Source of the DNA: AP-15 sp963799085
GTDB taxonomy: Bacteria > Pseudomonadota > Alphaproteobacteria > ATCC43930 > CGMCC-115725
Length of the DNA: 64,000 nt
Reading direction: 5' to 3'
Assembly: GCA_963799085.1 (NCBI GenBank)
Contig: CAWCWA010000005.1
Location: 1-64,000 of the forward strand
Shown in pieces: positions 54,805-62,280 of the stretch. The notes under the pieces are model-generated. The model made no database searches, was not told the origin of the DNA, and saw only the letters and a list, made by a program, of their open reading frames with translations. Within the stretch, counting starts at the first letter, position 1. Each line of letters starts with the position of its first letter. The translations under genes were made by a program, and so were the position numbers.

Positions 54805-54970
54805 CGATTTCAAGACGATCCGCGCCCGCCTCGAGGAGTTGCGGCGCGAGAGGCTGCCCGATCGGTCCATCCCTTCAGCCGACACCCGCGTCCCGGGTCA
54901 CCGCGGCCCTTGCGCCTGCGGCCTGAGCCTCTTCCCCGACGAATGCGACGGCTCCTGCAAGGCCTTCTGA
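54782..54970 (+). CDS. small Cys-containing protein, 62 residues
   Basis: Overlaps the amidase end by 23 bp, so translation may be coupled. The N-terminal half is a charged helix (ADDFKTIRARLEELRRERLPD). The C-terminal half has four Cys: GPCACGLSLFPDECDGSCKAF, a spacing (CxC...CxxxC) that could bind zinc or a cluster. Function unknown. Codon use fits a real gene; no strong Shine-Dalgarno is seen. Confidence 0.6.
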   Translation: MSQPRAADDFKTIRARLEELRRERLPDRSIPSADTRVPGHRGPCACGLSLFPDECDGSCKAF

Positions 54971-54988
54971 GCAGCGCCCGGCTACCAT

Positions 54989-55153
54989 TTGGCGCGGTTG
55001 ACAGACCGCAAAAGGGAGGAAGATCCCGGTTATCGCATCGAATGGTCTGACCGAAGAGAGCACGGTCCAGTCTATCGCAGCTCCCGCTTCATTGTGCATT
55101 ACCACGATTTTGGTGAGGGCGCGCCGGTGTGGGCCTTGTTTGTCCTAACTTAG
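54989..55153 (+). pseudogene. short ORF cut by the IS1380-like element
   Basis: The frame from TTG 54989 reads ARLTDRKREEDPGYRIEWSD, then REHGPVYRSSRFIVHYHDFG. It has the look of real coding sequence, with mixed charge and strands. The frame ends at a TAG formed by the tip of the IS1380 left end (55151-55153). So the insertion probably truncated a gene; no continuation is found at the other end of the IS (56781). Family not recognised. Confidence 0.4.
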
Positions 55154-56780
55154 CCCGGATCATTCACCGGGGTGCTGTTCGACCGCGTGACGGCGCTGAC
55201 CGGGGCGTAGTTGGGGCCGATGACGCAGGTGAGCGGGGTTGGAGGTTGCGCCGAGGGGTTCGTTCGGGGGCGAATGGCCCCGTTGTTCACGGCGGCAGTT
55301 TGGCGATGGCGCGGGCAAGTGCGGCGAAGCCGGCCTGGTAGGGATAGGCGGTCGGCAGGGCGAGCTTGATGCGGGTGACCATCTCGGTGACGCGGGCGGC
55401 GACCTTGATCAGGCAGAGCCGGATCGTGTCGAACTGGGCGTCGCGCCAGAACGAGGTGCGGGGCGCCAAGTCGCGCAGGCTCAGCAGCAGCCAGTAAGCC
55501 GCCGTGTGGATCAGCAGGCGGAACTGGTTGGCGGTCGCTCTGTGGCAGGAGGTTCGGTCGGAGGCGAGGTGCAGCTTGTGCGCCTTGATCAGACGGTTTT
55601 CCGCCTGTCCCCTGGCACAATAAACTTTCTCGTAGAGCGCCTTGGGCAGGCCCGGCAGATTGGTGACGATGAAGCGGCTGTCGGCGCCCTGGGGACCGGC
55701 CTCGACGCGGGCGACGACGCGGCGCTCGACTTGTCCAGCTTTTGGCGGCGTAGCGGAAATCGCCGTAGCGCCGAACCTTTTCTCCCTCGCCTGCGAGGCG
55801 ACCCAGAGCGGCGTTTTCGGCGAGCGGGCCGACCTGGCGCAGCAGCACCGGATTGCCGGCGAGCCCGAAGATGTAGCCGATACCCTTGCGCTCGCACCAC
55901 GTCATCGCCTCGGGCCGGCCGTAATGGCTGTCGCCGCGCACGATGATCTCGACTGCCGGCCAGCGAGCGCGGACGCGGCCGATGACATGACGCAGCACCA
56001 GCGCCACCTCGGCCCCGTCCGGCGTCTTGCCGGGGCGCAGAGCCTGCCCTCGGGCTTGACCCGGGGATGACCGCCACCGGCTTGCCGGTTGTCGCCTCGT
56101 AGATGTGGATCGGCAGGAAACACCGGCTGTCGTAATGGGCGTTCCACAGTGCCAGTTGCTGGCCGCCGTGCACCCGGTCCTCGGTGTCGTCGATGTCGAG
56201 CAGGATGCGGCGGGGTACCTGATCGAAGCTGTCGCAGAACAACTCGACCATCGCCGCCATCATGCGTTTGAGCGCGGTCACGCCGGGGAGGTTCTCCAGC
56301 CGGCTGATGGTCGGCGGCGAGCACAGGTCCTCGCCGCTCTCCGGCGGCCGCCCGACCGCCATCTTGAAGGCGGCGATCCGCCCGCGGCGCGTCGCGGTCG
56401 TTGCCGTCGGGATAGCCTGCCGCGATCAGCAGGGCCCGATACCGGATCATCTCGGCAAGCCCGTGCCGCACCCGGTCTGGGTCGCGCGGATCTTCGAGGC
56501 AGGCGGCCAGCCGGTCGACGATCCTGAGCCGCCGCTCGAGCGCCGCCAGCAGCAAGATGCCGGCATCCGAGGTCATCCGGCCACCATCGAAACCGACATG
56601 CACCGGCTTGCCCGCGACGGCTGGCAAACCCGGCAGAATCCCCGTACGATCGATCATGGCGGGCGCGAACTCCCTGCATCCGTGTTGAAACTGCTTCAGC
56701 AACAGAATCATACACGAATCCAACGGCTTGCGTCGCGTCCGCCAGCCCCTTCATGAGGCTTAGTGAATTTTTCGGGCTAA
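55150..56780 (-). mobile_element. IS1380-like insertion sequence
   Basis: 1631 bp bounded by terminal inverted repeats: TTAGCCCGGATCATTCAC at 55150-55167 and the complement of TTAGCCCGAAAAATTCAC at 56763-56780 (15 of 18 match). It contains one transposase gene on the minus strand. Flanking bases (CTAAC and ACCTC) show no clear target duplication, so recombination or decay may have altered one side. Confidence 0.85.
55287..56657 (-). pseudogene. IS1380 family transposase (frameshifted)
   Basis: About 456 residues in all, the usual IS1380 size. VHVGFDGGRMTSDAGILLLAALERRL is the signature N-terminus, ILLDIDDTEDRVHGGQQLALWNAHYDSRCFLPIHIYEATTGKPV has the first catalytic Asp residues, and IIVRGDSHYGRPEAMTWCE the second. 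The C-terminal Glu region is in the tail (ENRLIKAHKLHLASDRTSCH). Breaks occur near 56350, 56020 and 55740, each as one added base, so the ORF may be whole in reality. Confidence 0.82.
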
Positions 56781-56823
56781 ACCTCTGAGTATTTTTATTT
56801 GGGTATTAATACCTCTTAGTATT
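56781..56823. repeat. AT-rich direct repeats and palindrome beside the IS1380 end
   Basis: ACCTCTGAGTATT (56781-56793) and ACCTCTTAGTATT (56811-56823) repeat with one mismatch at a 30-bp period. Between them lies the perfect palindrome GGTATTAATACC (56802-56813). The patch is very AT-rich and sits downstream of a helix-turn-helix gene. It could be an operator, an origin-type site or a terminator of that gene. Confidence 0.5.
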
Positions 56824-56850
56824 ATTAGCGTGCCAATTTGGAACTTCTGG

Positions 56851-57216
56851 TCATGCCGCCTTTCTCTTGTTGGTGAGATTGAGTTCGTAGATGTTTGGCT
56901 TCCCTTGCCCGCGGCGCATGATCCGGATGAACTTCTTGCGCTCAAGCTCCTGGACATAGCGGACGACGCTTCGCTGTCCGCCGCCCATGTCCTTGACCAG
57001 GCGCTCTTGGCCAGGAAAGCAGTAATCATTCTGCCAAGCATATTTGAGTAGCATGGTGTAGGTCAGCTTGGCGCCGGGCGACAGCTTGCCGTTGTCGAGG
57101 ATGTGGTTGGGGACCTGGGTAAATCCCCTCGTCGTGAGGATGTCGGCTCCCTTGAGGACGATGTTGCGCTCGATGACCTCCGCGATCGAAACGAGCTTCT
57201 CTTCTCGGCGCTCCAT
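56851..57216 (-). CDS. helix-turn-helix domain protein (plasmid/phage replication type)
   Basis: 121 residues. GFTQVPNHILDNGKLSPGAKLTYTMLLKYAWQNDYCFPGQERLVKDMGG is a winged-helix start with the pattern of replication-initiator-like HTH proteins. QRSVVRYVQELERKKFIRIMRRG is the recognition helix and wing. The end NIYELNLTNKRK is typical. Third-position GC is lower than chromosomal neighbours (AAG/AAA Lys), a sign of transfer. It lies 60 bp after the end of the split HTH gene (57277), on the same strand, so both formed one operon. Likely a DNA-binding regulator or replication protein of a lost element. Confidence 0.75.
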   Translation of the reverse strand: MERREEKLVSIAEVIERNIVLKGADILTTRGFTQVPNHILDNGKLSPGAKLTYTMLLKYAWQNDYCFPGQERLVKDMGGGQRSVVRYVQELERKKFIRIMRRGQGKPNIYELNLTNKRKAA

Positions 57217-57276
57217 GGTCGGATTTTAGCATCCGGCTTGGCTCCGGCCCGCGGCCGTGGGGATAAGCGGCTCCGC

Positions 57277-57384
57277 TTAATGTCGGGCGTCGTCGCGGGA
57301 GCGGTCGGGCGCGCCGAGGAGCGGCGTCAGCATTTTTTGCAAACCGGCGATCAGGTGGTTTGTCTCACAAGCGCGCTCCCTTAA
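57277..57384 (-). pseudogene. 3' part of a helix-turn-helix gene split by insertion sequences
   Basis: Frame from the IS5 tip reads LRERACETNHLIAGLQKMLTPLLGA, then DRSRDDARH and TAA at 57277. This is the usual tail of coiled-coil HTH proteins whose upstream part ends QVTVKDVQIKDL. That upstream part is at 60080-60549, on the other side of the IS5 and IS1182 elements. Together they give about 190 residues. Confidence 0.75.
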
Positions 57385-58627
57385 GGAAACACTGAAAAAT
57401 CCGGCTGTTGGGGCTGGCATCGGGTAGGATCTTTCAGTCCGGGGGCACTGAGGACGGGGCGATGCAGCGACAGGGTAGTTTTTCGCGGGCGGAATACGCC
57501 GGGAAGAAAAAACAGACGCGTCGCGACAAATTTTTGGCTGAGATGGAGCAGGTGGTGCCGTGGGAGCGGCTGGTCGGTCGTCTGCGGCCGTTCTATCCGA
57601 AGGGCGAACGCGGCCGGCCGCCGATCGGGCTGGAGCGGATGCTGCGGCTCTACTTTTTGCAGCAGTGGTACGGGCTGGCCGACGAAGCCCTGGAGGACGC
57701 GCTTTACGACAGCCAGGCGCTGCGCGGCTTTGCCGGCATCGATCTGGTCGGTGGCGGCGGTTCCGGACGCGACGACGGTACTGAACTTCCGCCATTGGCT
57801 GGAGCAGCACGACCTGACCCGGGCGCTGTTCGACGAGGTGGGTGCGATGCTGGAGGAGCGCGGCCTGTTGATGCGCCAGGCGCGGCGAAACGGGGCCCAT
57901 TGTCGATGCCACGATCATCGCCGCGCCGGCTTCGACGAAGAACAAGAGCAAGGCGCGCGACCCGGAAATGCACCAGACCAAGAAGGGCAATCAGTGGTAC
58001 TTCGGGATGAAGGCGCATATCGGGGTGGATGTCGCCGCGGGGCTGGTGCACACGATGGTCGGCACCGCCGCCAACGAAGCCGACATCAATCAGACGGCGT
58101 CCCTATTGCACGGCCAGGAGGAGGCGGTCTTCGCCGATGCCGGCTATACCGGGGCGGACAAGCGGCCCGAACATGCCGATCGCGAGTGTCACTGGAACAT
58201 CGCAGTCAAGCGCAGCATCATCAAGGCGTTGCCCAAAGCCCTGCGGGATCAGGCCGAGGCGGTGGAGCGGGCGCTGTCGCCGGTGCGGGCCTGGGTCGAG
58301 CACCCGTTCCACATCGTCAAGAACCCCGGCCTGCGCCGGGACAGGCTCTGTTCCGGCATCGCAAGCTGCGCTATCGCGGCCTCTTCAAGAACACCGCGCA
58401 ACTGCTCACCCTGTTCGCGCTGGCCAACCTGGTGATCGTCAAGAAAACGCTGCTCGCGCAGGGCCGTGTCCGATCGCGCCCGGACTCTGTCTTGACCCCG
58501 AAAACAGCACAGGAAAACCCCAATACAAGCCTGATTTCTGCCGACGCGGACTTTCCAGTCCCGCCGAATCACAAATTATGCCATGGCCGCCATCACGCCA
58601 GCTATGCCAGCATTGTTCGGCGTTTCC
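57385..58627 (+). mobile_element. IS5-group insertion sequence
   Basis: 1243 bp with terminal inverted repeats: GGAAACACTGAAAAAT at 57385 and the complement of GGAAACGCCGAACAAT ending at 58627 (13 of 16 match). Left flank is TTAA, right flank TTAG; IS5-group elements duplicate YTAR targets, so the two flanks fit the target type but are not identical. It directly abuts the IS1182-like element. Confidence 0.85.
57462..58460 (+). pseudogene. IS5 family transposase (frameshifted)
   Basis: The N-terminus MQRQGSFSRAEYAGKKKQTR, RDKFLAEMEQVVPWERLV, GRPPIGLERMLRLYFLQQWYGLADEALEDALYD and VPDATTVLNFRHWLE match the IS5 group. The catalytic blocks are IVDATIIAAPAST (first Asp), VFADAGYTGADKR (second Asp), and the Glu region KLRYRGLFKNTAQLLTLFALANL. 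The frame changes near 57765, 57900 and 58360. The last frame runs past the expected end without a stop. About 330 residues would be whole. Not translatable as given. Confidence 0.8.
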
Positions 58628-58628
58628 T

Positions 58629-60079
58629 TAGCAGCCCGTTGCTGAAGTCGCTCTTTGATCAGCCAGGGTCGGCGGTAACGGCCATGACCAGGACGGCGAA
58701 CCCGTCGGGAGCGGCGGCGACAAGGATGATCGCCACGGCCTCCCCGGTGTAGACGAACAGGAGATAGGCCAACCCACGGGCAGCCGCCTCTCTCGGGGTT
58801 CCGGCCCCGATCAGCAGCCGCATCAGGATACCGAGATTGTGCCCGGCGACGTGCACCAGGTAGCGCTTGTGGACATTCTCGCGTCCGCGCAGCCAGGTCC
58901 GCCGCATGCCGCCGCGGTCGAGATTGTGAGCGAAAGATCGCTCGACGATTTCCGCCCTCAGCCGCATTGCATGCTTACCGACCCCCGAACCCAGGCGGGT
59001 GCGGTTGGCATAGACCGCCGCACGCGCTTGGTCATCGCCGTGCCAGCGTGAAAACCCCGGCTGCTTGGGCTCAGCAATGCGCGTCTTCCACACCCCGCCG
59101 TTGAGGTTCTTCAAGACGGCGCGCGAGTGATACCCTTTGTCGGCGACCAGTTCGCTCGGCTGGTCCTTCGTCGGCGCGGTGCCAACCTGAGCTAGGTTCT
59201 TCTCTGCCGCCGCCAGCGTGCCCTCGATTGTCGTGGTGTCGCCTTGGTCGGCGGGATGGAGTGCCGCCGCGACGATGACGCCGGTGTCGAGATCGACCGC
59301 GTGCTCGGGCTTGTAGGCAAGATGCGTACGTCCGTCCTTCAGCTTGGCGATCTTGGCCTCTGGGTCGATCTTGCTCGTCCACTCCTCGTTCGACAGCTTC
59401 TTGCCCTTGCGGTTGCGGTCGATGCGAACGAGATCATCCGCACTTGGCGTGTCGATGCCGCTCTCCTTGGCCATCTGCGTCAGCATTTCGCGATAGGTTC
59501 GGCCATCGTCCCGGCGCACGATCGTGCGCAGCGCGGCGTTGGCCTCCATCGTCGAGGCGTCGACGCCGATCCGCTTGCCTCGGATCAAGCCTTTCTCGGC
59601 CACGAGCTTCAACACCCAGCTGAACACCGTCTCGTGGACTTCATGCGGAAGCCGCCCGCGGGTCTTCGACAACCACGAATGATCGGGAACCTCTTCCCGG
59701 TTCTCCAGCCGCAGAAAATCCCGCAGCGACATCGAATCCGAACAGCGCCAAGCGATGCCTCGCTCGCTGGCGATCCCCTCGAAATAGCCGACCATGTGCA
59801 TCCGGAAATAGCGCCCCGGCGGCAACGACGGGGCCCCCAACTTTGGCGCGTAATATGGCTGGCAGGCCGTCTCGATAAACCCGTCAAATCCGCCCGCGAT
59901 CAGCACTTCCTGAAGCCGGTCGTAAAACACATGCCCCGGTGAGCGTGGCATCTCCGCCCAGGTCACGATCAGATCCCCCTGCCGATCGCCCTCGCGCCCC
60001 ATCGACATCCCGAAAGCCCCGATCAGTCCCCCCGCTTCACACCAAATCAACCAAAGCCGACTTCGTCAACAGGCTGCTA
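58629..60079 (-). mobile_element. IS1182-like insertion sequence, intact
   Basis: 1451 bp with inverted ends TAGCAGCCCGTTGCTGAAGTCG at 58629 and TAGCAGCCTGTTGACGAAGTCG read inward from 60079 (19 of 22 match, written here as their first bases). It holds one uninterrupted transposase gene on the minus strand. Right flank is HTH-gene sequence (GACC), left flank the IS5 tip, one base apart. Confidence 0.85.
58659..60008 (-). CDS. IS1182 family transposase
   Basis: 449 residues, one of few mobile genes here with an open frame. PYYAPKLGAPSLPPGRYFRMHMVGYFEGIASERGIAWRCSDSMSLRDFL is the N-terminal DUF772-like region. The DDE residues are Asp in GKRIGVDASTMEANAALRTI, Asp in ELVADKGYHSRAVLKNL and Glu in RLRAEIVERSFAHNLDRGGMRR. 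The ATG at 60008 was chosen; the frame opens a little earlier. The stop lies 30 bp from the IS end. It may still be active and have inserted recently. Confidence 0.92.
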   Translation of the reverse strand: MSMGREGDRQGDLIVTWAEMPRSPGHVFYDRLQEVLIAGGFDGFIETACQPYYAPKLGAPSLPPGRYFRMHMVGYFEGIASERGIAWRCSDSMSLRDFLRLENREEVPDHSWLSKTRGRLPHEVHETVFSWVLKLVAEKGLIRGKRIGVDASTMEANAALRTIVRRDDGRTYREMLTQMAKESGIDTPSADDLVRIDRNRKGKKLSNEEWTSKIDPEAKIAKLKDGRTHLAYKPEHAVDLDTGVIVAAALHPADQGDTTTIEGTLAAAEKNLAQVGTAPTKDQPSELVADKGYHSRAVLKNLNGGVWKTRIAEPKQPGFSRWHGDDQARAAVYANRTRLGSGVGKHAMRLRAEIVERSFAHNLDRGGMRRTWLRGRENVHKRYLVHVAGHNLGILMRLLIGAGTPREAAARGLAYLLFVYTGEAVAIILVAAAPDGFAVLVMAVTADPG

Positions 60080-60549
60080 GGTCCTTGATCTGTACATCCT
60101 TGACCGTGACCTGCTCGCGGAGGAATTGGTTCTCGCTCTTGAGCAGCTCGGTGATGCCTGTGTCGAGCGCGGCAGGCTGCGACAGATCGTCGCTTGTTGT
60201 CGCCTGTCGCAGCACGTCGTCGCTTGTCGCAGGTTCCGCATGTCGCGCATCGTCCATGTTTTCCGGCAGGACATCTGTCGCACCTCATTGATATACGCAA
60301 TATGACGATCAACCGATGCTGGCGTGATCAAAAACTTTTCTCCAAACGGAGTTTCGACACGGTGCGCATCGAGGTCGCCTTTGGCGCAATATCGTTGAAT
60401 GCTGCGGGTCGTGCGGGGAAGACCCGCCGCTCCGTAGTGGGCGAGTGCCTCCTCGATCGAAAGGGAGTAGTCGCTGTCATCGCCTGTCGCGGCATGTCGT
60501 GACAGGTCGGAGCTTGTCGCCCCTCCTGTCGCTGGATGTCGTCGCTCAT
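60080..60549 (-). pseudogene. 5' part of the split helix-turn-helix gene (also frameshifted)
   Basis: ATG at 60549 gives MSDDIQ, then in a neighbouring frame ATGDDSDYSLSIEEALAHYG, GLPRTTRSIQRYCAKGDLDA and RVETPFGEKFLITPASVDRH. This is an excisionase/MerR-like DNA-binding region. Next, after another one-base break near 60285, comes EPATSDDVLRQATTSDDLSQ and the coiled coil ITELLKSENQFLREQVTVKD. It ends QIKDL where the IS1182 tip begins. The 3' part is at 57277-57384. The Ala-Thr-Ser-Asp repeats arise from GCGACA-type DNA repeats. Likely a regulator of a mobile module. Confidence 0.7.
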
Positions 60550-60771
60550 GAATGGATGATAACGCGCGACATCTTTAGGCGTCCGCGCTATCCCCCTGGC
60601 GCGCCGGGCATGGCGGGGTAGGGGAAATGGGTCGAAAACAAGGTGTGTGTCAACCAAATACAGATGTCACCATCTCTGCCATTTACAAATGTCACCGGCA
60701 CTGCGATCGGGGTCGCGCAGCGCCCGACCGGCGCCCGCAACGTGGATGAGTGAAACCGCTTCCCACTTCTG

Positions 60772-61090
60772 TTATCGAGCGGGCCCGAGCCCGCTCGGCT
60801 CGTAGACAAGCTCAGCCGACCTTGAAGAGACGCGGGTGCGCAGCGGCCGGTGGAGATCCTTGTGGTTGGCCGGCGCTTTGGCAAAGCGCGTGTTGTAGTC
60901 GGCGATGAACGCCGGGAGCAGGGGCGTTGCCTTGCGCCAGGGTTGCCGCACCCGCCAGCCGCAATTCCTTGACCAGGCGGTCTTGCAACGTCTTGTTGGC
61001 ACGCTCGACCCGAGGGGCAGGGGCTACTTGGCCGGGCTCGAATTGGCGCAGATGATGTCGATGTTGAACGCGTGCAGGGCGCGGCCCAGA
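60772..61090 (-). pseudogene. ISNCY-type transposase C-terminal remnant
   Basis: ALHAFNIDIICANSSPAK, then a stop, TLQDRLVKELRLAG in one frame, and FIADYNTRFAKAPANHKDLHRPL in another. These are the last blocks of the integrase-core transposases annotated as ISNCY (IS1202-like). The rest of the gene is absent. Downstream (60655-60700) lie ACAGATGTCACC and ACAAATGTCACC, two direct repeats that may belong to the element's end. Confidence 0.65.
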
Positions 61091-61213
61091 GATGCTATGG
61101 GGCGAGCGGCGAGTGAAACGGCATCATCGTCGCTGCAACGAAACCGACGCGGTGCCCCATGCCGCAGCCAAACGACTTGAGCAGGTCGCTCACCGCTCTG
61201 GACGAGGATAGCA

Positions 61214-61747
61214 GTGATCGAGATGAGCCAATCGAGTTGGCTCGTCGCCGGTATCGTTCCTGGAGCCGAACGTCATCCACTGAAGAAGCTGGCGCCCGAT
61301 GAGGAGGCGCTGCTGCGTCTGCTGGAGCGCTGGCGGGATGAAGCGACGAAAGCCGGCGGCACGATCGCTCGGATTGTGGTCGCCCCCTGTTCGAGCCAGG
61401 GGCAGGCCTTCGAGGCTGGGCGCGACGGTTTCTGGCTGGCTCGTTGGCTCCGCGGGCGCGGCATTGAAGCCTTTGTGATGCATCCGAACAGCGTTGCCGT
61501 GTCGCGCGAACATCGTCGGGCGAAGACGGACCGGCTCGACACCGAGCTATTGAAGCGGGCGTTTCTCGGCTGGCTTCGCGGGGAAGGCGACCATTGCGGC
61601 ATGGCCGCGATCCCGACCCTTGAAGAGGAGGACGCCAAACGGCCGAGCCGCGAGCGTGAGAACCTGGTCGACGAGCGCACGCGCATCGGCAACCGGATCA
61701 AGGCGACGCTCGCACGCCTCGGTATTCGCGGCTTCAAACCGACCTGA
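61214..61747 (+). pseudogene. IS110 family transposase, N-terminal half only
   Basis: 178 residues. SQSSWLVAGIVPGAERHPLKKL, AFEAGRDGFWLARWLRGRGIEAFVMHP (catalytic Glu) and AVSREHRRAKTDRLDTELL (Asp) are the DEDD N-terminal domain of IS110. RENLVDERTRIGNRIKATLARLGIRGFKP follows and then the frame stops. The Ser-containing C-terminal domain is missing, replaced abruptly by an IS256-type remnant at 61748. Confidence 0.75.
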
Positions 61748-62062
61748 CACCCTTCTGCGCAAATGGCGGCTGCGCTGCCGTCCGGTCGCCGACAGCCTGG
61801 AAGAAGCGGGCGAAAAACTCCTCACCTTCCTGCGCTTCCCAACCGACCATGGAAGTCGATCCGGACCAGCAACGCCATCGAGCGGCTGCACGAGGAGTTC
61901 AAGCGCCGCATCAAAACCCCATGCATGCTGCCCTGCGCGGATACCGCCTGCATGCTGTTCTGGGCGTTGCTCGCCAGCGGCCAGATCACGCTGCGCAAAG
62001 TCAACGGCTGGAGGACCCTGAATGTCGCCCCGGCCGAGCAAATCCTTGATCTGCTCGCATGA
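61748..62062 (+). pseudogene. IS256 (mutator) family transposase C-terminal remnant
   Basis: LLRKWRLRCRPVADSLEEAGEKLLTFLRFP, then in the next frame SIRTSNAIERLHEEFKRRIKTPCMLPCADTACMLFWALLASGQITLRKVNGW. The NAIER block contains the catalytic Glu of IS256-type transposases. Only about 100 residues remain, with one break near 61855. Confidence 0.75.
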
Positions 62063-62084
62063 ACCGATAACATCTCTGCCGCAG

Positions 62085-62280
62085 ATCGCCGCCATCGGCA
62101 ATTTCCACCAACTGCCGCACCCGACCCTCGGTCTTGGCCGATTGACTGTCAATGACCAGGCCGAAGGGCTCGGTTCGCGCCTCGCCGCCGGGCGCGCTTG
62201 CCGCGGCAACCCCATGCCCTGCGCCCCACCGCAACGCACGCGCGCTGTTCGGGTTCGACCACTGACGCCTGAGGGTGATT
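62085..62280 (-). pseudogene. possible IS5-family transposase fragment
   Basis: A minus frame reads ARTEPFGLVIDSQSAKTEG, like the IDSQSVKTTE block (first catalytic Asp) of IS5/IS427-type transposases. Sequence on either side shows no further match. It fills the gap between the IS256 remnant and the antiporter gene. Confidence 0.35.

Noticed and set aside
60060..60550. CRISPR array or iteron origin in the TGTCGC-rich region
   Set aside because: Repeats have irregular spacing and lengths, with no unique spacers, and they fit a coding frame. An iteron role is left as an open question only.
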